IMG/VR virus record: IMGVR_UViG_3300020000_000038
Coordinates: 1 to 39,547 of that record
Length of the DNA: 39,547 nucleotides
Source: a virus
Strand: one strand, 5' to 3'
Both the position numbers and the translations under genes were made by a program. Of the stretch, positions 23,887-31,700 are shown in pieces. Under the pieces are notes generated by a model, which was not told the DNA's origin, made no database searches, and saw only the letters and a program-made list of their open reading frames with translations. Positions within the stretch are counted from its first letter, which is position 1. Each line of letters starts with the position of its first letter.

Positions 23887-24144
23887 CTATTTTTTATCAC
23901 TTGAAATATAGTTTGGAACTTTTATCGTAGTTGGTAACCCACATTGATTACAACACCATGTTTCCCCTATTCTAGTTTCACAAACACAATTCTTTGAAAA
24001 GTCATATTTGAATTGTTCAGCATATTTTTCCATGGCTGTAGCAGTACAAAGCCAATAATCACTATTTGTCATGTCGTTTGGTTTATAACCATCAAAACCT
24101 AATTCAATTAAAACTTCTTTAAAAATTTCATGTGCTGATTTCAT
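23887..24144 (-). CDS. Small zinc-binding protein, 85 aa, first gene of the par operon
   Basis: 85 aa. Cysteine pairs CVCETRIGETWCCNQCG (about residues 54-70) look like a zinc site. The N-terminal half is helical. It is the first gene after the repeat arrays and so lies just beside their possible operator. Function unknown. Confidence 0.55.
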   Translation of the reverse strand: MKSAHEIFKEVLIELGFDGYKPNDMTNSDYWLCTATAMEKYAEQFKYDFSKNCVCETRIGETWCCNQCGLPTTIKVPNYISSDKK

Positions 24145-24177
24145 GCGGTAAATGTTTTTTATTAATATTATACATGC

Positions 24178-24286
24178 AATATTACAAATATTTTTTTAAC
24201 ATACAATATTACAAAAACATATTTGTAATACTTAGCATAAAATATGTATTTGTAATATTTGTAACATTTACCATATTTGTAATATT
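24178..24286. repeat. Array of TTTGTAATATT motifs (partition site / operator candidate)
   Basis: The 11-mer TTTGTAATATT, or a one-base variant, occurs at 24222-24232 (TTTGTAATACT), 24249-24259, 24258-24268 (TTTGTAACATT) and 24276-24286. In reverse orientation it occurs at 24178-24188 and 24205-24215 (AATATTACAAA). The array fills the region upstream of the par operon and would overlap its promoter. It resembles a centromere and operator region for the RHH protein. Confidence 0.7.
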
Positions 24287-24323
24287 ATATGAATGAGTAA
24301 TATTTAGGAAATCCATAAAAATG

Positions 24324-24413
24324 CGTACAATGCGTAAACAACGTACTCAAATACGTAAACCTGTATCAAATCCGTACAAAAAAAATACGTAACCCGTACG
24401 TTATCTATACGTT
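24324..24413. repeat. Cluster of CGTA sites
   Basis: CGTA begins at 24324, 24333, 24342, 24354, 24373, 24388 and 24395, often as GCGTAAAC, ACGTAC or ACGTAAC. A further TACGTTA ends the cluster. Seven copies in about 75 bases is far above chance for an A+T-rich genome. It lies between the TTTGTAATATT array and a strong hairpin, so it may be a second protein-binding site, for example iterons or a centromere. Confidence 0.6.
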
Positions 24414-24423
24414 AGTTACTATT

Positions 24424-24470
24424 AAAAAAGTGGGTAACAAAACAGTTACCCATTCGTTGCCCACTTTTTT
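24424..24470. terminator. Hairpin with nested alternative (bidirectional terminator)
   Basis: AAAAAAGTGGGTAAC at 24424-24438 pairs with GTTGCCCACTTTTTT at 24456-24470 with one G-U pair, leaving six A and six T at the ends, as in a bidirectional terminator. GGGTAAC at 24432-24438 can instead pair perfectly with GTTACCC at 24445-24451. The two structures exclude each other, so it could switch. Confidence 0.65.
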
Positions 24471-24480
24471 ATAAACGATT

Positions 24481-24513
24481 GAAGCCACACCGTTTTATTG
24501 TGGGTGTGGCTTC
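24481..24513. repeat. 11-bp hairpin
   Basis: GAAGCCACACC at 24481-24491 and GGTGTGGCTTC at 24503-24513 form a stem with an 11-base loop and no T run. It adds a second strong structure right after the terminator. Confidence 0.6.
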
Positions 24514-24659
24514 CTGCTCGCATAGGGATTTCATTGTTACTATCTTTTCATCGGTTGTTTTATTAGGCTGTTGCATTCTGAAACAACAAAATCGAATGTA
24601 ACCCGCTTATACACGGCAACGAAAAAACATTACTTTCCCCTCTCTTTGTGGTACTGTTA
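24514..24659. other. Spacer without a convincing gene
   Basis: The 146 bases between the hairpin and the end of the 131-aa gene have no promoter or ORF that I trust. A 35-codon frame (ATG at 24576) runs through the hairpins and is doubtful. Confidence 0.6.
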
Positions 24660-25055
24660 TTAATAAATTGGTGTTTCTGGTTTTTGTAATGCTTGGTAAT
24701 GAGAAAATCTTGTAATTTTATTGCCTATGTATTTTGGATTGAAGTGTTGTAAAGTAATTAATTTTGTATTTCTATTGAACCAATAATATTGACCTTTTAT
24801 TTTCGGAAAATCGGCTTCACTTTCTATTTTTATCCAGCCGTTGTTTTCTTCGATGCCTTGCAATGATTTTGGCCTAATTGAATGAGCGTTGTTAATTTGT
24901 GATTCACAAGGAATTTCGTTTGTCAATTGAATTATTAACATTAGGTTTTCATGTCCTATTTTAAGCTTGTCTAACCAGCCATTAACATCAATGAAATGTT
25001 TGAAAAATTTATAATGAACTCCGTATGCTTCTTGTATTTTTTTTTCTTTTGTCAT
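24660..25055 (-). CDS. Hypothetical protein, 131 aa
   Basis: 131 aa. The C-terminal part contains NNGWIKIESEADFPKIKGQY and ends RFSHYQALQKPETPIY, a pattern of small phage proteins of the DUF551-like type. The N-terminal half is charged and helical. It begins 5 bases after the stop of the zinc-ribbon gene. Function unknown. Confidence 0.6.
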   Translation of the reverse strand: MTKEKKIQEAYGVHYKFFKHFIDVNGWLDKLKIGHENLMLIIQLTNEIPCESQINNAHSIRPKSLQGIEENNGWIKIESEADFPKIKGQYYWFNRNTKLITLQHFNPKYIGNKITRFSHYQALQKPETPIY

Positions 25056-25060
25056 AATAA

Positions 25061-25231
25061 TTATTTATGAAACTTATTGCAGAACCCGCAATAAAGGTTT
25101 TTTATATCTTCTGGGTTGTAGCTGATTTTTCCGCACGTAAGGCATTTAATGCCGTGCTGGTGCATCCGTTCGGATATTATTATTTGATAACCTCTTTTAA
25201 TGTCGTTTGCTGTTGGCTCTTTATTTTCCAT
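25061..25231 (-). CDS. Small zinc-ribbon protein, 56 aa
   Basis: ATG at 25231, TAA at 25061-25063. The product reads MENKEPTANDIKRGYQIIIS, then CLTCGKIS and CGFCNKFHK: two Cys-x-x-Cys pairs separated by about 15 residues, a treble-clef or ribbon zinc site. A plus-strand ORF on the opposite strand is a shadow. It probably binds nucleic acid. Confidence 0.65.
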   Translation of the reverse strand: MENKEPTANDIKRGYQIIISERMHQHGIKCLTCGKISYNPEDIKNLYCGFCNKFHK

Positions 25232-25248
25232 CGTTTCAGTAAATCATA

Positions 25249-25470
25249 TTAAACCCATGTTTCAACTATTTTTTTATCATCGCTTTCGTCTCTAGGTATG
25301 GCATATAATCCCATTTGCCGAAGTGCGCTTCTAATTTTATTCAAATCCGAACCAATCATAATAATATTCATTGCTGTAGGTTCGTTATCGGGTGGTACAA
25401 CTTCCCACCTACGGACAACGTATGTATCAGGATAATCGATAGGGCTATTGTAAACAGTGTATAAATTCAT
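25249..25470 (-). CDS. Small phage protein, 73 aa
   Basis: Starts MNLYTVYNSPIDYPDTYVVR and ends PRDESDDKKIVETWV. Its Arg-Arg-Trp-Glu stretch and the ...VETW end recall a short conserved protein in several phages of this phylum. It is 2 bases before the Cys-rich gene's stop. Function unknown. Confidence 0.6.
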   Translation of the reverse strand: MNLYTVYNSPIDYPDTYVVRRWEVVPPDNEPTAMNIIMIGSDLNKIRSALRQMGLYAIPRDESDDKKIVETWV

Positions 25471-25472
25471 AT

Positions 25473-25769
25473 TTAATAAACATTAAAAGTTATTTCTTCG
25501 CCATGACAATATAATTTACCACGATGCCAGCACGTGCCTCTATTACTTTTAGACCTATAATGAGAGCATTCAGATTTTTTGCACATTGATCTTTCAATTA
25601 TTTCTAAATCATGCGTACACCAAACAACATCCTTTGTGTCGTTATCTGGCAACGCTTCAATTAATGTAATCTCTTTTAAATCATCATTTTTAGCATCGCA
25701 CAAATGACTTTCCAATGTAGTACACATTGTATCATCAATTGATTTGAAGTATAATTTTTGCTTTGTCAT
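25473..25769 (-). CDS. Cysteine-rich protein, 98 aa
   Basis: Contains MCTTLESHLC, WCTHDLEI, MCKKSECSH and TCWHRGKLYC, several Cys and His residues likely to bind zinc. Acidic N-terminal half. No known family recognised; possibly a small regulator. Confidence 0.55.
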   Translation of the reverse strand: MTKQKLYFKSIDDTMCTTLESHLCDAKNDDLKEITLIEALPDNDTKDVVWCTHDLEIIERSMCKKSECSHYRSKSNRGTCWHRGKLYCHGEEITFNVY

Positions 25770-25778
25770 GTCTTAAAT

Positions 25779-26162
25779 TTAATCAATTATTTTTTCGGCA
25801 ACATTTAAAATACCTATCTTGTTATTTTCCCGCCTTTCAATCTCAACTATACATTGAGACAACTCAGATTTAAAACCAAAAAGATTCATTATTTCTTGAA
25901 CTATTGCGGGATGTGGAATGGTTTTACCTTTGTTGATTGATATTGAAAGATGCTTTAACTTATATTCGGCCATAATATCAATAGTAAAAACAATTTTAGT
26001 GCCAAATCGATCAACTAAATAATAACCTTTAATGTCTCCCGCCATTGGTTTGGCTCCGTTCATCATATCTAAAATATCATCTACATATAATGGGTTCGCT
26101 TCTGCAAATTCAACTACATCTTTAACTCTTTGTATAAAATTTGGTTCAATTATAAATATCAT
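25779..26162 (-). CDS. Hypothetical protein, 127 aa
   Basis: Soluble 127-aa protein with FAEANPLYVDDILDMMNGAK and later SQCIVEIERRENNKIGI. It lies 9 bases after the GIY-YIG gene in the recombinase operon. Not recognised. Confidence 0.5.
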   Translation of the reverse strand: MIFIIEPNFIQRVKDVVEFAEANPLYVDDILDMMNGAKPMAGDIKGYYLVDRFGTKIVFTIDIMAEYKLKHLSISINKGKTIPHPAIVQEIMNLFGFKSELSQCIVEIERRENNKIGILNVAEKIID

Positions 26163-26171
26163 GCTATTTTA

Positions 26172-26612
26172 TTAAAGGTTTAAATAAATATTATTTGATT
26201 TATGATCCATTTCTATTTCGTATTTTGTAAGCTCTACATCAGGCATGTTACAAACATTATTATATTCACAATTAAAAATAGGCTTAAATTTCTTAATTAA
26301 AAAAATCTCAACTATTTCAACCAAATCGCTTTCAATTTCACAAAAAGAAAAATATTTATAATATTCCCTTTTTGCCAAAGTCAATCTGTTTTCATATTTT
26401 TCAAAATCTTCAATCCTATCAAATTTTAAAAATAAGTGTTTTCTTAGTCGTTGTCTGATGCAATTTTTTGATTTTCCAACATAAAGAAGTTCTTTGCTTT
26501 GATTATAAAAAAAATAACAGCCCTTTGTATTTCCTTTCGGCAAATTTTTTTCTGAAACTTCCAACAATCCAGAAAAATTGTCAATCTCATATTCAAGTTT
26601 TAATCCTATCAT
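26172..26612 (-). CDS. GIY-YIG endonuclease
   Basis: 146 aa. The GIY-YIG-like domain begins CYFFYNQSKELLYVGKSKNC with the following IRQRLRKHL. A later Glu in LVEIVEIFLIKKFKPIFN completes the usual site. The first residue of the motif is Cys instead of Gly, so it is slightly degenerate. It starts in the stop codon of the recombinase (ATGA). Confidence 0.75.
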   Translation of the reverse strand: MIGLKLEYEIDNFSGLLEVSEKNLPKGNTKGCYFFYNQSKELLYVGKSKNCIRQRLRKHLFLKFDRIEDFEKYENRLTLAKREYYKYFSFCEIESDLVEIVEIFLIKKFKPIFNCEYNNVCNMPDVELTKYEIEMDHKSNNIYLNL

Positions 26613-27190
26613 TTTTTTCTTTTTCCGCTTAAGTTTAAATATAATTCGTTCAGTTCCTCTTGCCTAATACCTAAATAAGTTCTGGTCGTTTTTAAATCCC
26701 TATGATTAAATAAATCCATTAAGTAAATCAAACTTTTTTCACTTTCATTATTATTTTTAAATATTCTACGCCCAAAAGATTTTCTAAAAGTATGAGTACT
26801 GATATTTAACCCCTTTTTGATATCATCGGCAAAAATTTCTTTGAAAGTAGAATTTAGATGCTGGACTGAAACAACGGTTTTCTTTTTGCTCAAAAAAGGA
26901 CTGCCAGTATATTCAGGTTTTATGATTTCGTGTATTTCATCATTAAAGGCAATCGTTTTTTTCTTCTTGGTTTTTTTCTCAATAATGTTAATTGTTTTGT
27001 TTCTTAAATCTTCCCACGTTAACGGCAAAACATCTGAGGAACGCAAGCCAGTATTTGTTGCAACAACTATGTAATTTGAAATGTATTTTGTTTTTGGGTC
27101 TTTTGACAAATCACGAGCAACACCCATTAAATAATTATAATCCAAATAATCTGTTTTTGTTTCCTTTTTTTTCTTTTTCGTTGTTTCCAT
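26609..27190 (-). CDS. Short tyrosine recombinase (catalytic domain only)
   Basis: 193 aa, while integrases usually have 300-400. The catalytic domain is complete: R50 in NTGLRSSDVL, Lys in the KKTKKKK segment, H133-x-x-R136 in THTFRKSFGRR, H163 in LFNHRD and the nucleophile Y172 in RTYLGI. The N-terminal core-binding domain is absent; only a basic leader remains. Next to it lie four TAATATTCA repeats. It could be a multimer resolvase for a plasmid-like phage or a reduced integrase. Confidence 0.85.
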   Translation of the reverse strand: METTKKKKKETKTDYLDYNYLMGVARDLSKDPKTKYISNYIVVATNTGLRSSDVLPLTWEDLRNKTINIIEKKTKKKKTIAFNDEIHEIIKPEYTGSPFLSKKKTVVSVQHLNSTFKEIFADDIKKGLNISTHTFRKSFGRRIFKNNNESEKSLIYLMDLFNHRDLKTTRTYLGIRQEELNELYLNLSGKRKK

Positions 27191-27212
27191 ATTTTTTTTT
27201 TCAAAGATACAA

Positions 27213-27361
27213 TTTAATATTCAGTATCTACACAAATATAACACATATTGAATATTAAAACATTTATAGCCCTTGTAAAATAAGCTAACTTACTAAAATA
27301 TAAAATGTTAACAAAATTACATTTTCTAATATTCACTTACTGTAGTATCTGAATATTAAAA
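27213..27361. repeat. Four TAATATTCA/TGAATATTA motifs by the recombinase gene
   Basis: TAATATTCA at 27215-27223 and 27327-27335; TGAATATTA at 27249-27257 and 27350-27358. The outer copies are part of a longer imperfect inverted repeat (27213-27232 and 27341-27361; TTTAATATTCAG and CTACA shared). The first two flank the promoter element at 27233-27240. They could be recombinase core sites (att or resolution site) or operators. Confidence 0.65.
27233..27240 (-). promoter_or_regulatory. Promoter -7 element for the recombinase (TATATTTG)
   Basis: TATATTTG on the minus strand, 42 bases before the gene. A second TATCTTTG lies at 27202-27209, only 11 bases before the ATG, and is less likely to be used. 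No clear -33 box. The TAATATTCA repeats surround it. Confidence 0.5.
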
Positions 27362-27375
27362 AAATAGATTCAAAA

Positions 27376-27403
27376 AAAACCGCCAAAATAAATCAGCGGT
27401 TTT
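27376..27403 (-). terminator. Terminator after late region 2
   Basis: AAAACCGC at 27376-27383 pairs with GCGGTTTT at 27396-27403 and is followed on the minus strand by a T run. It closes the transcript that ends with the 117-aa gene. Confidence 0.75.
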
Positions 27404-27433
27404 CAGAAATTAAAACTTTGGACGGACTTTAAT

Positions 27434-27787
27434 TTATGTTTTTGAATATGTTTTTGGTCTTGATTGAGGAACATGATTTGAAACTTCCTCAATATCCTTA
27501 ACATCGATTTCGTTGATTACATTTTCTTTTTTTAAAGTTTCTAAATCTGAAAAAGAAACATTAAACTTTTTTTTAAGCAATTCATTTTCGGCTTGCAAAT
27601 TTTCAATTGTAATACTTCTTGCAGTATTTTCCAATTCGAGTTCATCCGCTTTAACCATTTTTTGTTTTATCATTTGCCCAGTAAGCAAAACGGATTGGAC
27701 ATCTTCTTTTTTAAAACATCTGCTTTGGTATGCTCCTTCGATAACACTGTCTAAAAATTCACTTAATTGTTGCGTTTCCATTTTCAT
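27434..27787 (-). CDS. Coiled-coil protein, 117 aa, last late gene
   Basis: Mostly coiled coil (NTARSITIENLQAENELLKK, then FSDLETLKKENVINEID). No signal or membrane segment. It ends with the terminator at 27376-27403. Function unknown. Confidence 0.55.
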   Translation of the reverse strand: MKMETQQLSEFLDSVIEGAYQSRCFKKEDVQSVLLTGQMIKQKMVKADELELENTARSITIENLQAENELLKKKFNVSFSDLETLKKENVINEIDVKDIEEVSNHVPQSRPKTYSKT

Positions 27788-27815
27788 TTATTTTTAAGTT
27801 ACTTAAAGGTATAAA

Positions 27816-28001
27816 TTATTTATTTTTTTTCTTTTGTTTTTGCATTATAATTGCCGTGTCTTTTTTAGAAGCCGTGTCTTTTGCGTTTTTGTTAACTTCC
27901 ATTTTTGGATTAAATTCTGGTGAAAAATGTAAATGCGTATGACACCCATCTACAATAAACAGAATAAAAATAAAAATTAGTATTATTTTTAATTTTAACA
28001 T
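27816..28001 (-). CDS. Small lipoprotein, 61 aa
   Basis: Signal peptide KLKIILIFIFILFIVDGC with the lipobox cysteine at residue 20. The mature part is short and Lys-rich, with no acidic residues right after the cysteine. A small lipoprotein near the end of the late operon is the usual place for an outer-membrane spanin, so a lysis role is possible, but there is no adjacent inner-membrane partner. Confidence 0.6.
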   Translation of the reverse strand: MLKLKIILIFIFILFIVDGCHTHLHFSPEFNPKMEVNKNAKDTASKKDTAIIMQKQKKKNK

Positions 28002-28013
28002 TTCAGATGTATT

Positions 28014-28724
28014 TTAACAATAATAGATGTCTTTAACTTGCCCAAAATCGTTGATTAAATAGCTAATATTATTATTTACACAATTAATATAGTTATTACC
28101 ACCAAAAAAAGGTTCTGTAAGTTCCCTATCATTATAAAAAACGGTGTCTATAACTGGGTTTATCCTGTTGGTATAAACAACATCAAGGTCTTGCGTAATA
28201 ACTGAACAGCTTGTCATTTTATTTGCGGAAAGCGAATCTTGATTGAAATCAAAAGCAAAATACTCACCATCATCTAATAGCGTTATCATTAAAACATTAT
28301 TAGACATATAACTATTAGGGTCTGAAAAACTATTATCTGCAATTATCCAATACGAATATGCAGTATTTGGGCTAAGCCCAGTATCTACATAACTATATAT
28401 ATCCCCAGCTAAATTTGCTATTATAACATTATCCCTATATACATGATAAGCTCCATTTTCTTGGTCAACTACATTATTCCAACTAAAACTATTTGAAGTT
28501 GAAGTACTATTGCCAGCAGTCAATATAAAAACAAGTGTATCATGTGAGTAACCGTACCAATCATTTGGTAGTACATAAGGACCACCCGCATTAGCCTTGT
28601 TTTTAGGGGTTGAACCATTTATAGCCAATGCCCACAATGCGCCCCACTCTCTAGGTTGTACAGCTATTCCCAACTCATTCATTATTTGATCGGTGCTTAT
28701 AGCACCACTAGAAGGAAGTGCCAT
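28014..28724 (-). CDS. Tail protein with a fibronectin-like segment, 236 aa
   Basis: The start, MALPSSGAISTDQIMNELGI, resembles the N-terminus of tail proteins I associate with this phage group. The middle is fibronectin-type-III-like (NGAYHVYRDNVIIANLAG, then DTGLSPNTAYSYWIIADNS). It follows the large fibre gene by 3 bases. Probably a receptor-binding or tail-tip accessory protein. Confidence 0.65.
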   Translation of the reverse strand: MALPSSGAISTDQIMNELGIAVQPREWGALWALAINGSTPKNKANAGGPYVLPNDWYGYSHDTLVFILTAGNSTSTSNSFSWNNVVDQENGAYHVYRDNVIIANLAGDIYSYVDTGLSPNTAYSYWIIADNSFSDPNSYMSNNVLMITLLDDGEYFAFDFNQDSLSANKMTSCSVITQDLDVVYTNRINPVIDTVFYNDRELTEPFFGGNNYINCVNNNISYLINDFGQVKDIYYC

Positions 28725-28727
28725 TTT

Positions 28728-31700
28728 TTAAAGTTTTAAAGTGTCTCGTAAATGATTAAGTTCATATTTTAATTCTTTTATAGCCTCAACTAAAACGGCA
28801 ACCATAACTTGATAATTAACAGATTTTAATCCTTCTGGTGTGTCTTGTGTTTTAACTAACTCAGGGAATACTTTCTCTAAATCCTGCGCAATAAAACCAA
28901 TTTGATTTTTATCTTTAGTATCAGTTCTATCGAATTTAATACCTTTTACTTTCAATATTTTTTCTAATGAATTTTGTAATGGCTGGATATTGGTTTTTAA
29001 TCTTTCGTCTGAACTTGCAGTGACTGTTCCAGTTGCAAGTATATTACCGCCAACATGAAGTTTTTCAGTTGGGAAAGTAGTTCCGATACCTATATTAGTT
29101 GTTGAATCATTAATAAAAAGAGTATCAACACCAGTTGAATTTGTGAAATTTAACCCTTTATTTGTGGCATTGTAATATATTTGAGCAAAATTTGTAGGAG
29201 ATGAAAGTCCAATAACAAAAGCATTTGTTTGAGAGTTTAAATGTATTCCACCAACTACTTCTAATTTTGTTAGTGGATTAGTAGTGCCAATCCCAACGTT
29301 GCCATTTCCTAGAATAGTCATTCTAAGATTACTTTGAGTAAGAAAACTTAATGGTAAATTTCTACTTTCATTAAAGTAAGAACCACTAATATCACTTACA
29401 ATTTGCATTGCTCCAGTTGAACCAACTTTCATGTCTATAAGACAACCTCCGCCAGCTAATGACAAAGACCTATAACCCGTAATATCTGTAGGTGTTGTAG
29501 TCCCAATACCTACATTGCCGTTAGGGTCAATTCTAATTCTTTCCACACCGGATGTTAAAAATGTAAAATCCAATGCATCTAAATATAATGTCTTGTTAGC
29601 GTTAGCGGCATCATTATAAGTAGAAATATAGACTCCCTCACTAGCATTTATAAATCCTATATTATGGTCACTTCCAACATTTATTTGAAATTTTGCTGAG
29701 GGTGCTGGTGTTGTAGTACCAATACTTACATTTGTACCATTATCATAAATTACACTATCGGTTTGAGTTGTGGCCCCACTCCATTTTACTATTCTATTTG
29801 CTGTTCCTGTTCCGCTTATTCCCCCACCTATGGCATCTAATTGTGCTTTTGTTACAAAATGATTCGCAGCTGTTGCATTCGCACCAGATACATGACCTCC
29901 TAAATCTATTGTTACTAGTGGAAATGGGTTTATATCTACACTACCTGCTCCAAAATATAATTTATTTGATATATCTATACCTATTGCCCATCCAACTTGA
30001 CCCTCTCTAGTTAAACCATAATAGTTATAATTATTTGTATCTGATAATCTAGTTACAGATATAATACCGTAAGGGTCATTATTTGCACCCCCCATAGTAA
30101 CTGCTATTTTAGCGCTAGGAACTAATATATCTCCATCAAATATACTAGTACCACCAACTCTAAATTTAACTCCCGCTGTATTATTAGTTGTTCCAATTAA
30201 TACGTTACCATTAAAATAATTGTTTGCAGTTCCTTGAAAGTAAGCATTCCATTTTCCTGTTCCAGCAGATACATTTGTCTCTATACCTCTTGAAATTGCA
30301 CCTCCTAATAAGTCACCAATTCTTACGCCCCACGCATTTAAATTATTATTTTGTGGGTTAAAAGTGGAATCAAATGCAATGTAATTTGTTATCGTATTAG
30401 TATTATTGAGCAATATAGGATTAGTACCCCACGCAATATAAGTTCCTATTGTTCCAGTTCCCGCTCCCGACAATTGTACTTTTGCAGTCGTAAGACCAGT
30501 AATATTTCCTGAGTTTCCGATTTGAGGATTTAACGTCAATACATTAATAGTTCCATTATAGGCAGTTGATTTATTAAATACTATTGATTTCTCAAAACCA
30601 TTTATTTGACCCCCAGAAAAACCATCCTCATTATATTGTATTGCATCTCTTTGGATTAATCTACTGGTGTTGTCTGTTCCTGTTAACACAATTGTTCGGC
30701 CTGTTGTAGTGTTCCCACTTGGCAAAACTCTTGTGGTAATTCCACCAATAAAATTATTTATATTAACAATTCCTCCTGCTCCAATACCGCTGTCAGTAAT
30801 TGAACTATTTACAAAACTGGAAGCCCCTTGTTTTACGACAGTATTTAAAGTCAATCCTGTTTGATTTTGTTTAGCATTCCAGTTCGCAATGTCTGCTGAT
30901 GTTACGTGTAAAAATGCTGGGTTGTCATTTTTACCTGATAATAAATCATGCGATGTAACACCCACACTTGAACTTGATGAAGTAGATGTACTAGGTTGAA
31001 AATAAAAATCGTTAGGGTCTATTAATTGTGAGCCGTTTGCATTTGTTCCTGCTCTCAATAAAAATTTACCTAATGTTATGGCATCCCCAGCGGGTAAAAT
31101 ATCAGGAAAAACAACAGAATTTAATCCAGCCAAGGCATCATCTCTATTTGCAAAAATGGCATTAACCCCAAATTGAGGTGTATTAACTGTTGAAGCTTTT
31201 GTTTGTATTACCATTGTTCCCGTAACCGTTACCAATAGCCTATAAACCTGATAAGAAGTATTTGCAACAGAACCAGCCCCAACAACCCCGCTTGCTAAAT
31301 ACCATTGAGCTGGGTTTATAGTTGTAGAAAGTGCAATATTAACCGCTAATGAAGTAATGTTTGGGACTGCAAATAAAAACTGCATAGGGTTTGGATTAAC
31401 CGTATCAGCAACCGTTAAATAATTTGGGTCAAATTTATTATTTGAATAATTAATAGAATTTTTAGAAAAAGAAACGCCTCTGTTCCCAAATGAAATAGAT
31501 GCAGCACCAGAAGGAACTATATAACCGCTAGCAGATACCTTCCTATCTTTGTCAACTGGATTATTATAGGCTATATCTGGGAAGTATTTTGCTGAAACAA
31601 TAGTATAAGTACCTCCCGCATTTTGAACCAACAAACGGGCCATGTAGCAAATATCCAAATCATAAACTTTCGATGTTCTGTAAACGGTATTACCTAACCT

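Noticed and set aside
24469-24576. 35-codon minus-strand ORF starting at 24576
   Set aside because: It runs through an 11-bp hairpin and into a terminator and has no start signal; insufficient support.
25067-25252. 61-codon plus-strand ORF
   Set aside because: It lies opposite a minus-strand frame with two Cys-x-x-Cys pairs and good spacing to both neighbours; that frame is preferred.
28900-29800. Repeated GTAGT-CCAAT-CC-AC strings in the fibre gene, considered as a CRISPR or satellite array
   Set aside because: They encode the recurring NVGIGTT-P motif of fibre repeats with irregular spacing of 200 bases or more, so no array of spacers.
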